Positions 46,092-53,730 of a DNA stretch of 64,000 bases are shown in pieces. Numbering within the stretch: position 1 is the first letter of the stretch; each line of letters begins with the position of its first letter. Under the pieces are notes generated by a model that worked only from the letters and a program-made list of their open reading frames with translations, ran no database searches and was not told the DNA's origin. A program made the translations under genes and the position numbers. The stretch is from Alcaligenes aquatilis (GTDB lineage Bacteria > Pseudomonadota > Gammaproteobacteria > Burkholderiales > Burkholderiaceae_B). The stretch lies in NCBI RefSeq assembly GCF_003076515.1, contig NZ_CP022390.1, positions 930,001 to 994,000 on the forward strand, given 5' to 3'.

Positions 46092-46520
46092 TCAAACAAG
46101 GTTGGCAGGCGGAGCGCGTGACCCGAGTGGTGGCCCCAGCGCGGGTAAGGGGGGCAAGGTCTGATTGCGGTGCACCAGCAGCAAAGGCGGGTGATCCATC
46201 GGTACATCCAGGCTTGCCATGTCGGCACTGGGCAAGGCCACTTGGGATAGAACCAGGGCGTAAGGGCACTTCTGGATATCCGCGTGTTCATTGGATAGTG
46301 GCGGATCGGCCTGTCCTGTAAGGCTCATCCAGATCGTGCTGGGCGTGCCACCGGGGGCACACAGCGTGACGGAAAAGAAGCCGTTTTGCTCGTCAGCCTT
46401 GTCCGGCATGTATCCTGCCGGCACCAGCGAACGGCACAAAAATGACAGGATCGCCAGGCAAAAAAGAATTTGCCAGGCTATGCCATTCTTTGCGGGAGAG
46501 CGGTGCCGTTGGACAGACAT
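46092..46520 (-). CDS. DUF2946-family protein
   Basis: 142 residues from the ATG at 46520. One N-terminal helix with LSFLCRSLVPAGYMPDKA, then CAPGG, HADIQKCPYALVLSQ and a C-terminal APPANLV. This is the usual DUF2946 pattern, short membrane or exported proteins that co-occur with copper-related TonB receptors. It lies 62 nt before the receptor gene on the same strand, probably cotranscribed. Function unknown. Confidence 0.75.
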   Translation of the reverse strand: MSVQRHRSPAKNGIAWQILFCLAILSFLCRSLVPAGYMPDKADEQNGFFSVTLCAPGGTPSTIWMSLTGQADPPLSNEHADIQKCPYALVLSQVALPSADMASLDVPMDHPPLLLVHRNQTLPPLPALGPPLGSRAPPANLV

Positions 46521-46560
46521 GGCGCAATTGTATTCCAACTGCTTCTCAATTAGATTTGAT

Positions 46561-47580
46561 TTACGTAATCTGCGGACTCTTTAGTAAGTGGCGGATTACG
46601 ATTTTGCCAAAGCGATGGCGCTGTTGCAGATAGCGATAGGCCTCATGGGCGTTTTTAAAATTGAAGACCTGATCGATAACGGGATGGATTCGGTGCTGGC
46701 TAATGACTCGATTCATGGCTTCCAGATCGCTGCGGCTACCCACACCGATGGCTTTGTAATTGGCCTGGCTAAAGACCAGATCCATCACGTCCAGCGATTC
46801 CACAGATTTTCCTAAGGAGCCGACCAGGGACACCTGCCCACCCACAGCAACCGCCTTGATGGATTGTGCAATCGTCACTGGGCCACCGACATCAATAATA
46901 CGATTGGCACCTTCGCCATGCGTGTAGTGTCGTACAAGTTCGGACCATTCTGGCGTGTCTTTGTAGTTGAAGACCTTGTCAGCCCCTAGTTGCAGCAGCT
47001 TGTCGAACTTGTCGTCGGAAGAGGTGCTGGAAATCACGTGGGCTCCCATTGCCTTGGCCAGTTGAATGGCAAAAGTCGAGACACCACCCCCTCCTTGTGT
47101 CAGCACCGTATCACCCGCATTAATCCCTTCTAGTGCTGACCAGGCGGTCAAGGCTGCGCAAGGCAGGGTTGCCGCCTCTTCAAAACTCAGGTGGGTGGGC
47201 ATAAGTGACAAGGCCTCTGCCGAAACGACTTTGTATTGAGTGAGCCAGCCGTCATGCTCAACACCATATTGTTCCCGACCTGCGTAGGCGGGGCCACCGA
47301 ACCAGTTCGGGAAAAAGCTGTTGATAACACGGTCGCCCAACTTGAAGCGCTGCACGCCGGGGCCAAGCGCATCAATGATTCCTGCTGCATCTGACAGGGG
47401 TACAGCCCCTGGCGTATTGGGATAGCGTAATGTGCCTTTCATGACCAACAAGTCTCTGAAGTTCAAGGCTGAGGCCATGACTTGAACCCGCACTTGTCCG
47501 GGACCAGGTTCGGGAAACGGTTCCTGACGTCGCTCCAGATAGTCCACACTGCCATATTGCGTAAAACGATAGGTGTCCAT
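46561..47580 (-). CDS. Zinc-type alcohol dehydrogenase / quinone oxidoreductase-like MDR protein
   Basis: 339 residues from the ATG at 47580; the longer frame (to 48150) runs through the divergent AraC gene. Medium-chain dehydrogenase/reductase fold: GroES-like part (~25-140) with ASALNFRDLLVMKG, then a Rossmann part with GGGGVSTFAIQLAKAMGA for NAD(P)H. The usual catalytic-zinc Cys/His set is absent, as in the quinone-oxidoreductase branch. It is divergent from an AraC regulator, its likely controller. Substrate unknown. Confidence 0.82.
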   Translation of the reverse strand: MDTYRFTQYGSVDYLERRQEPFPEPGPGQVRVQVMASALNFRDLLVMKGTLRYPNTPGAVPLSDAAGIIDALGPGVQRFKLGDRVINSFFPNWFGGPAYAGREQYGVEHDGWLTQYKVVSAEALSLMPTHLSFEEAATLPCAALTAWSALEGINAGDTVLTQGGGGVSTFAIQLAKAMGAHVISSTSSDDKFDKLLQLGADKVFNYKDTPEWSELVRHYTHGEGANRIIDVGGPVTIAQSIKAVAVGGQVSLVGSLGKSVESLDVMDLVFSQANYKAIGVGSRSDLEAMNRVISQHRIHPVIDQVFNFKNAHEAYRYLQQRHRFGKIVIRHLLKSPQIT

Positions 47581-47626
47581 GCTTGCTCCTGTTGCTTCTT
47601 GTAAGAAGCATGCTAGGCCCGAGGTG

Positions 47627-47674
47627 TCAGACGATCTATAGTTAAAAATCTGATTTTCCTGTCTTATCGTCTGA
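47627..47674. promoter_or_regulatory. 9-bp inverted repeat between the dehydrogenase and AraC genes
   Basis: TCAGACGAT (47627-47635) and its complement ATCGTCTGA (47666-47674) are 30 bp apart in the short divergent promoter region, the right arm touching the AraC start. A probable operator for the AraC-type regulator, acting on both genes (inference). Confidence 0.5.
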
Positions 47675-48597
47675 TGGCCATGAACCCCCTTGATGAAATT
47701 CTGGATGGCATGCGTTTGCAGCATGCTTTGTATGCGTGCTTTCAACTGCGTGCGCCTTGGGGCGTTAGCTTTGACACCGGTGAGTATGCGCGGCTGTTGA
47801 TTGTCAGCAAAGGGGCTTGTTATTTGAAGGGAGAGCAGCGGGCAGATCCCGTGCTGCTGGAAGCGGATACCTGCATGCTTATTCAACCAGGGGTGCAATT
47901 CTCGCTGTGTGACGGCAAGGAAAATTCGCTGGTTTCCTGTGATACTTTGGCTCGGTATCCGTATGCCGAGCCGATCATCCATGGTGGTGACGGGGTTTCG
48001 ACTGAAATTGTGACGGCTCGCTTTGCTTTCAACAAGTTGGCGGCCGAACCCCTGTTCAATGCGCTTGGCCCCATGGTGCATACTCGTTTGAAGACGGAAG
48101 ATGCCCACGCCATAAAAAATATCCTGGATGTGCTGCAAACCGAAGTGCAAAGCCGAGATTACGGAACTCAGCTGATTAACGCACGCTTGGTTGATGTGAT
48201 GTTCATTAAGGTACTGCGGGCTTTATCTCGCTGTGCCTCATTTGGGGCAGGGTTGTTAGCGGGTATTCGAGACCCCAGGATGGCCCCGGTCTTGCAAACT
48301 GTGCATCAGCAGATTGCGCATCCGTGGTCGGTGGAGGAAATGGGGGCACTGATCGGGCTGTCCCGGTCTACCTTTTCTGCTTTGTTCAAGGCGGCTGTTG
48401 GGCAAGCACCATTGGCCTATTTGACGGCTTGGCGTATCTATAAAGCCAAGCTTTTGTTGGCAGCCGGTTCGCAGACAATAGGGCAAATTGCCGTGCAGGT
48501 GGGTTATGACAATGAGTCCAGCCTGAGCCGTGCTTTTAGCCGTTTGGAAGGAGTCTCGCCCGGTGTCTGGCGGCAGAGGCAACGAGCCGGCACTTGA
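47674..48597 (+). CDS. AraC-family regulator with cupin sensor domain
   Basis: 307 residues. An N-terminal cupin (~25-160, with GVSFDTGEYARLLIVSKGAC) is followed by the AraC double helix-turn-helix (~205-305): HPWSVEEMGALIGLSRSTFS and GQIAVQVGYDNESSLSRAFS. The first ATG is used; a second lies two codons on. Regulators of this subtype often control a neighbouring oxidoreductase gene, here the divergent dehydrogenase. Confidence 0.85.
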   Translation: MAMNPLDEILDGMRLQHALYACFQLRAPWGVSFDTGEYARLLIVSKGACYLKGEQRADPVLLEADTCMLIQPGVQFSLCDGKENSLVSCDTLARYPYAEPIIHGGDGVSTEIVTARFAFNKLAAEPLFNALGPMVHTRLKTEDAHAIKNILDVLQTEVQSRDYGTQLINARLVDVMFIKVLRALSRCASFGAGLLAGIRDPRMAPVLQTVHQQIAHPWSVEEMGALIGLSRSTFSALFKAAVGQAPLAYLTAWRIYKAKLLLAAGSQTIGQIAVQVGYDNESSLSRAFSRLEGVSPGVWRQRQRAGT

Positions 48598-48726
48598 TAA
48601 ACGGCCCTGTTGCCATGTCCACAACAGAGCTCCCAAGCCCCTGTTTTGAAAGCGAAGCAAGCTGCGGGGAGGCGTCAAGCAAGACTGTCCAAGACAGACC
48701 AAGGTGTCCGCCTAGTAAAAACCCGC

Positions 48727-48756
48727 TTGGATGTTTTTCCGGGAAAGGCCTACTAT
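48727..48756 (+). promoter_or_regulatory. Putative promoter of the D-amino acid module
   Basis: TTGGAT and TACTAT separated by 18 bp, 31 nt before the oxidase start. Confidence 0.5.
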
Positions 48757-48786
48757 TAGCTCTCAATTATCGGATATGAGAATTTT

Positions 48787-49917
48787 ATGGTGTATGACTA
48801 CGTCATTGTGGGTGCCGGGATGGCCGGTGTGTCTTTGGCCTACCGTTTACCGGAAAGCGCCCACGTGCTTGTTCTGGAAAGAGAATCCCATGCTGCGTAT
48901 CACTCGACGGGGCGCTCGGCCGCTATGTTTGTTGAAACTTACGGTACTGAAACGATTCGTGCCCTGACCGTCGCGGGTAACGATTTTTTCAGTCATCCGC
49001 CAGACGGTTTTAGCGATCAGCCAATTTTGCTGCCGCGTGGCGTGCTGTATGTGGGCACAGCCGAGCAACAGGATTTGCTGGACAGTCAATATGAGGATTG
49101 GCATGAGCAAGGGCTGGATGTCAGCCGCATGACGGCCGAGCAGGCACTGACGTTGGTGCCATGCCTGGATCCGGCGCAATTGGCGGGCGCCTTGTATGAC
49201 GGGCAGGGCCAAGATATGGATGTGCATGCCTTGCATCAGGGGTTCCTGAAAGGGGCACAAGCAAAAGGCGTAACGCTGCGTCTGGATACAGAAGTCCTGT
49301 CCGCGCAATGGGATGGCGAGTGTTGGGACGTTCAGCTCAGCTCTGAGCCCGGTACTGTGCGCACACGTGTTCTGGTCAATGCAGCCGGTGCCTGGGCCGA
49401 TACCCTGGCCGAGCGTTGTGGCCTCAAAGCCTTGGGGATTCAGCCTAAGCGCCGTTCAGCGTTTTTGTTCTCGCCACCCGAAGGGATGGATCACCGGGAT
49501 TGGCCGGCAGTGATTGATATTGGTGAAGAGTTTTACTTCAAGCCCGATGCAGGCATGTTGTTGGGGTCGCCGGCCAATGCAGATGATGTGGACGCGCATG
49601 ATGTCGTGGCCGAAGAGCTGGATGTGGCCACCGGCATTTACCGCATTGAAGAGCGCACCCAGCTTCGTATCCGTCGTCCTAGCCACACGTGGGCAGGACT
49701 GCGTAGTTTTGCTCCTGATGGGGAGCTGGTCATTGGTCACGACACACAATGTCCCGGTTTTTTCTGGCTGGCGGGGCAAGGCGGTTATGGGATTCAAACC
49801 GCAGCAGGTGCGTCCTTGCTGGCGGCCAGTTTGTTGCAAAAGCAGGATTTGCCCGAGTCCTTGAAGGCTTTGGAGATTGATCCGGCTGTGGTGTCACCGG
49901 CTCGTTTCAGAACATAA
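48787..49917 (+). CDS. FAD-dependent D-amino acid dehydrogenase, D-arginine dehydrogenase-like
   Basis: 376 residues of the DAO superfamily. FAD site VGAGMAGVSLAYRL (~8-21) and catalytic-loop H39 in AAYHSTGRSAAMFVE. Segments such as LGIQPKRRSAFLFSPPEGMD and FYFKPDAGMLLGSPANADDV match Pseudomonas D-arginine dehydrogenase (DauA) as I recall it nearly residue for residue. That enzyme oxidises D-arginine, D-lysine and other D-amino acids to 2-oxoacids and ammonia. It is the first gene of a three-gene unit with a transporter-like protein and a regulator. Confidence 0.85.
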   Translation: MVYDYVIVGAGMAGVSLAYRLPESAHVLVLERESHAAYHSTGRSAAMFVETYGTETIRALTVAGNDFFSHPPDGFSDQPILLPRGVLYVGTAEQQDLLDSQYEDWHEQGLDVSRMTAEQALTLVPCLDPAQLAGALYDGQGQDMDVHALHQGFLKGAQAKGVTLRLDTEVLSAQWDGECWDVQLSSEPGTVRTRVLVNAAGAWADTLAERCGLKALGIQPKRRSAFLFSPPEGMDHRDWPAVIDIGEEFYFKPDAGMLLGSPANADDVDAHDVVAEELDVATGIYRIEERTQLRIRRPSHTWAGLRSFAPDGELVIGHDTQCPGFFWLAGQGGYGIQTAAGASLLAASLLQKQDLPESLKALEIDPAVVSPARFRT

Positions 49918-49952
49918 AAACAGCAGCACTTTGATCTCCTGGAGGAGAAAGC

Positions 49953-51026
49953 ATGTCGAATATAAGAAATATCCTGGGCATTGCGATGGCCTTTGTCGGT
50001 GTGGTGGTGGGGGCCGGCTTTGCATCAGGACAGGAGGTGTTGCAGTTTTTCAGCAGCTTCGGGTATTGGGGATTGCTTGGAGGGGTGGTCAGTGGTCTGT
50101 GCTTCACGATACTGGGTATGGCGGTGGGGGAGCTGAGCCAGGTTTCAGTATCGCATTCGTTTAAAGAAGGGTTGTATTTGATTTGTGGGCCGCGTCTGGG
50201 CGTGGTGGTCGACATCATGATTACCTTCTTCATGTATGCCATTGCGGTGGTGATGTTTGCCGGTGGCGGCTCGCTGATGGAGCAACAGTGGGGCGTACCG
50301 GCGCAGTACGGCAGTGTCGCCGTCATGCTGATTACCGTGCTGATCGTGTTCTTGCGCGTGGATAGGGTGATGGCCTTTATTGGCAGCGTCACGCCCATTC
50401 TGGTTCTGATGATGGTTTTCCTGTGCATTTACAGCTGGAATACCCGGGACTTGCCATTGGAGGAGTTGGATGTCATCGCGCATACCAAACCTCAGGGTGC
50501 AGGACATTGGTTAGTCGGCGCGTTGCTGTACGTGTCCTACAACATGGTGGTGGGGGCGCCGTTTCTGATGATCGCAGGGGCGCAGGCTACATCGCGCCGC
50601 AATGCGCTGTTGGGTGGACTGGTCGGTGGTTTGCTGCTGGGTTTTTTGATCGTGCTCATCAGTGCCGGTGTGTTTGGCCGTATTGATACCATTGGCTCTG
50701 CCGCCTTGCCTATGCTGATGCTGGCGACCGAGCAATCCAGACTGCTGGGTACCATTATGTCCGTGGTGGTTTTTGCCATGATTCTAACGACGTCGGTCGG
50801 TGTGCTGTATTCCTTCTCAGCCCGAATTTTTACCCCTAACACGCGTAAGTTCAATATTGGTACGGCCATTGCCGGAGTGCTGGGACTGGTGGGGGCCAAG
50901 ATTGGTTTCATCAATCTGGTCGGCACGGTCTACCCGTTTTTTGGTTATCTGGGCTTTGTGTTGATGGCCTGGATTTTGATTGCCTGGTTTCGTTTGCGCC
51001 GCTTACAATCCAGGAATGCGACGTAA
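49953..51026 (+). CDS. YkvI-family membrane protein, probable amino acid transporter
   Basis: 357 residues, about ten transmembrane helices, beginning NILGIAMAFVGVVVGAGFASG, the usual YkvI start with the helix-1 break of APC-type transporters. GGAGGAG precedes the ATG. It is 35 nt after the oxidase gene; a role in amino acid uptake for the oxidase is inferred from position. YkvI proteins themselves have no firmly established substrate. Confidence 0.8.
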   Translation: MSNIRNILGIAMAFVGVVVGAGFASGQEVLQFFSSFGYWGLLGGVVSGLCFTILGMAVGELSQVSVSHSFKEGLYLICGPRLGVVVDIMITFFMYAIAVVMFAGGGSLMEQQWGVPAQYGSVAVMLITVLIVFLRVDRVMAFIGSVTPILVLMMVFLCIYSWNTRDLPLEELDVIAHTKPQGAGHWLVGALLYVSYNMVVGAPFLMIAGAQATSRRNALLGGLVGGLLLGFLIVLISAGVFGRIDTIGSAALPMLMLATEQSRLLGTIMSVVVFAMILTTSVGVLYSFSARIFTPNTRKFNIGTAIAGVLGLVGAKIGFINLVGTVYPFFGYLGFVLMAWILIAWFRLRRLQSRNAT

Positions 51027-51630
51027 TGAATTGCTCAGCAAGGAACAGGTAGGATCTCGCCTGCGTCAAGCCCGACATAATCAAAAACAGACACTCAAGC
51101 AGGTGTCTGAAAAAACGGGCTTGGCGCTTTCTACCATTTCCAAAGCAGAACTAGGGCAGGTCTCCTTAAGCTATGAAAAATTTGTGGTTCTGGCCCGCGC
51201 CCTGAATATTGAGGTGGGTTCCTTGTTTGCCATACCGGATGAGGAAAACACGCAACGCTTGCCCACCACTGAAGTGGGCATTTCCAGCCATAAGTCCACC
51301 GCCACCCCGGGCTATGCGACGCGTAATTATGAATACGGCCTGTTGTTTGGCGAACTGAGCGGCAAACACATGAACCCGATTCTGGCCGTCATTGACTCAC
51401 GCGATGCCAGCGAATTTGACGACTATATCCGGCATGCCGGGCAAGAGTTTGTGATCGTCCTATCCGGCGCTATTGCTATTCAGTTTGAAACTGGCGAGAC
51501 CTTGTTTCTGAACACACACGAGTCTGCGTATTTTGACAGCGGCATTGGACATATTTACTTGTCGACCAGCGAAGACGACGCGAAGGTTGTCGCCGTCTGT
51601 ACCAGCGGTTTGCCGCCGGGACTGGTTTAG
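51016..51630 (+). CDS. XRE-family regulator with C-terminal cupin domain
   Basis: 204 residues from the ATG that overlaps the YkvI stop by 11 nt. Helix-turn-helix (~12-66, with LKQVSEKTGLALSTISKAEL) and a cupin (~125-195, with GQEFVIVLSGAIAIQFETGE). The arrangement is that of PuuR-type regulators of amine and amino acid catabolism. Likely controls this D-amino acid unit. Confidence 0.88.
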   Translation: MRRNELLSKEQVGSRLRQARHNQKQTLKQVSEKTGLALSTISKAELGQVSLSYEKFVVLARALNIEVGSLFAIPDEENTQRLPTTEVGISSHKSTATPGYATRNYEYGLLFGELSGKHMNPILAVIDSRDASEFDDYIRHAGQEFVIVLSGAIAIQFETGETLFLNTHESAYFDSGIGHIYLSTSEDDAKVVAVCTSGLPPGLV

Positions 51631-52556
51631 GATGGGGCCGATACCGATACGTCGTTAAAAACCGGCAGCACGGTGCTGTCTGGCTTGGCTGACACAGGAG
51701 GGGTGCCATTGGACTTCAACGGCGCCACACAACGCGCGGTGGCGTTTTGAAAGTAGACGGTGCCTGCGGGGCGGCCTTTCAGACGAGCCAGTTCGGGTTT
51801 GGCCTGGATGGTCGCGTCGGACAAGGGAAAGACGATGCCCCGTGTGGGGATGGTGTCGCGTGAGCTTGTCCCCGTATTGCTGCCGCCTTTGAAAATCCGT
51901 ACATGGGCAGGGTCGCGATTGGGGTCGGAGATAACCCATTCGTGCAGACCGTTGGCCATGTCCTGTATGCCCAAGGGGTTGGGCGGAAATGCACCCGTCT
52001 TGTGTTTGTTCGCGCCACTATCTGGTTCCGGCAGATTTCGACCTGCTTGCCATTGGCCGTTGTCGGTAGCCCAAGGAATCGCTTGCCCGCGGCCGCGGGC
52101 CGCGTACTCCCATTCGGCCTCGGTGGGCAAACGCATGTCCAGGCCACTGTTTTTTCCCAACCAGGTGCAAAAGGCTTCGGCTTCGTCATAAGGCATATTG
52201 GCGGCCTGTTCATCATCGCCTTTCACGGGCTGCCAACGGGCAGGGCGCTGGGTTTGCTTCAGGAAGCGGTCATACAGGGCGTTAGTCGCCTCTTTTTTCA
52301 TGATGGAAAACGCGCTGACCTCTACCGGGTACGGATCCAGAGCACCCTGATCGGCTTGTGCTACCCATTGCACGGACTGCTCGCCGTCGGGAGCACGCAT
52401 GGGCACCTGGAAATTGCCGGCCATAAATGAGCCGCCTTCTACCGGGATCAATTCAGGACCGGGCTCAGGGCGCGTAGGCAAAGACCTCAGTACCAGTAAA
52501 AGTAAGATGCTGGCAATGATGAGGGTGACGCTGAGCCGCACAGGGGTATGACGCAA
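51627..52556 (-). CDS. Membrane-anchored SUMF1/formylglycine-enzyme-like protein
   Basis: 309 residues from a TTG with AAGGAAA 8 nt before it. One N-terminal helix (~9-27) anchors a SUMF1-type domain (~38-285): ELIPVEGGSFMAGN, EAEAFCTWLGKNSGLDMRLP and TEAEWEYAARGRG, then MANGLHEWV and FKGGSN. SUMF1 domains range from sulfatase-activating enzymes to inactive binding modules. No sulfatase gene is nearby; the paired neighbour at 52710 suggests an envelope role. The stop overlaps the convergent regulator stop by 4 nt. Confidence 0.8.
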   Translation of the reverse strand: MRHTPVRLSVTLIIASILLLLVLRSLPTRPEPGPELIPVEGGSFMAGNFQVPMRAPDGEQSVQWVAQADQGALDPYPVEVSAFSIMKKEATNALYDRFLKQTQRPARWQPVKGDDEQAANMPYDEAEAFCTWLGKNSGLDMRLPTEAEWEYAARGRGQAIPWATDNGQWQAGRNLPEPDSGANKHKTGAFPPNPLGIQDMANGLHEWVISDPNRDPAHVRIFKGGSNTGTSSRDTIPTRGIVFPLSDATIQAKPELARLKGRPAGTVYFQNATARCVAPLKSNGTPPVSAKPDSTVLPVFNDVSVSAPS

Positions 52557-52709
52557 TCTTGTTTCCTTGCTCTTGACGACTCGCGACGCGAGAGCTTTGT
52601 CGATTAATTTTGCTTATATGGCCCCGTATTATTCCATGTCTGCTTATAAGACGGGTCTGTCTGTGCGCAGAGTTTAATGATTTATTGGAATAGAAGGGGA
52701 GTATTGTGC

Positions 52710-53321
52710 TTATTCAGCGTTGTTGGGGGACTTTTCAGGAATAATCGACAAGGGAATATGGATGGCCTGGCCTTCCTGAACCACAACGCTCCAGCGGCTT
52801 GGATCAAACAAGGCGGGGCTGACTTCAAATACCGCGACATCCGAGATGCTCACCAGAGGATTGATTTTGTCCGGGCCCACCGTATCCAGATCGTGTGCGT
52901 AGCGATAGTCCTGTGTCGCTCGCTGATTGGGTGCTAGTTTTTGGCCCGACGCATCTGCCAGAAACAGGCGTGGTCGATGGATCTGCGGGTTCAGGGGGCG
53001 TGGGCTGGTGTTGGTATAGCGGTAGCGCAAAACAATAAACAGATTATTCTGACGCGCCGGTGTAGCCAGATTCCCGGCGTCCAACTGAGTCTGGCTGTGC
53101 CATTGCTCCAGGTAGATATGCAGGCGTGCACCTTGATACTCGGGTGTGAGCAAGCTTGCCCCCTTGTTCAAAATAGGGGCCGCAGGCGGGATAGGGGGGA
53201 TGCTGGGAAGGATGCCAGGCTGCGTTTGGGTAGACAGAACCCTGTCGTTTTGACTGTAGGCGGTGGCAGAGCACAGGGCTAGAAGGGCGCACAGCCAAAA
53301 ACGGGGCGAAGTAACAAGCAT
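52710..53321 (-). CDS. Orphan exported protein (203 aa)
   Basis: 203 residues from ATG 53321, giving a clean signal peptide (~1-23, ending TAYSQ); no strong ribosome site is visible and a TTG seven codons upstream is the alternative. A proline-rich stretch (PSIPPIPPAAP) is followed by a beta-rich domain with NNLFIVLRYRYTNTSPRPLN. Not recognised. Same strand as, and 154 nt upstream of, the SUMF1-like gene, so a pair is plausible. Confidence 0.6.
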   Translation of the reverse strand: MLVTSPRFWLCALLALCSATAYSQNDRVLSTQTQPGILPSIPPIPPAAPILNKGASLLTPEYQGARLHIYLEQWHSQTQLDAGNLATPARQNNLFIVLRYRYTNTSPRPLNPQIHRPRLFLADASGQKLAPNQRATQDYRYAHDLDTVGPDKINPLVSISDVAVFEVSPALFDPSRWSVVVQEGQAIHIPLSIIPEKSPNNAE

Positions 53322-53390
53322 GGGTGTGAACAAGAGGGGCAATCAGTGTGGGTAAGGATGACAGGCTGGATTAAAGGGCAGGCAAAAAAT

Positions 53391-53414
53391 AAACGGCTCA
53401 TGAGCCGTTTTTCT
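53391..53414. terminator. Terminator of the small coiled-coil gene
   Basis: Perfect palindrome AAACGGCTCA / TGAGCCGTTT. The leftward strand continues with a T-rich run. The gene's stop codon lies at the palindrome centre. Confidence 0.75.
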
Positions 53415-53613
53415 TAACCACTTTTTTCAGATCGTCCAGCTCTTTGCGCAGGGCGACCACTTCGTCACTGAGTAAACCGATGACAGCCATTTGACTTTGG
53501 TACATCTCTACCAAGGGGTGGTAACTGATACCACGACTGGTCAGTTCTCGACAAAGCGCGCTAAGACCGGTTCCAGCGCGCTTGGTTAAGGTAGCCATCT
53601 TCCTGTGATCCAT
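53398..53613 (-). CDS. Small coiled-coil protein (71 aa)
   Basis: 71 residues from ATG 53613, which has a better ribosome site than the internal ATG at 53598. The N-terminal half (TKRAGTGLSALCRELTSRGI) looks helix-turn-helix-like; the C-terminal half is a heptad coiled coil (LSDEVVALRKELDDLKKVVK). Possibly a small DNA-binding or adaptor protein; not recognised. Confidence 0.55.
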   Translation of the reverse strand: MDHRKMATLTKRAGTGLSALCRELTSRGISYHPLVEMYQSQMAVIGLLSDEVVALRKELDDLKKVVKKNGS

Positions 53614-53730
53614 AAGCCTGCATCCTGATCAGTAGTTGTTCGATGTTTACATCTGTTAACCATACCAAAAAACGATGACAATAGTCGTTTTTATTAAAAC
53701 TTCTTGTATATCTGTGGTTTAGCGACTGAA

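Noticed and set aside
43882..46269. The longer 795-codon start for the TonB receptor
   Set aside because: The extra N terminus is basic and Cys/Ala-rich, lies over the DUF2946 gene and would bury the signal peptide.
46521..46560. A Fur box upstream of the DUF2946/TonB genes
   Set aside because: The AT-rich stretch matches the consensus poorly by eye; not enough to claim a site.
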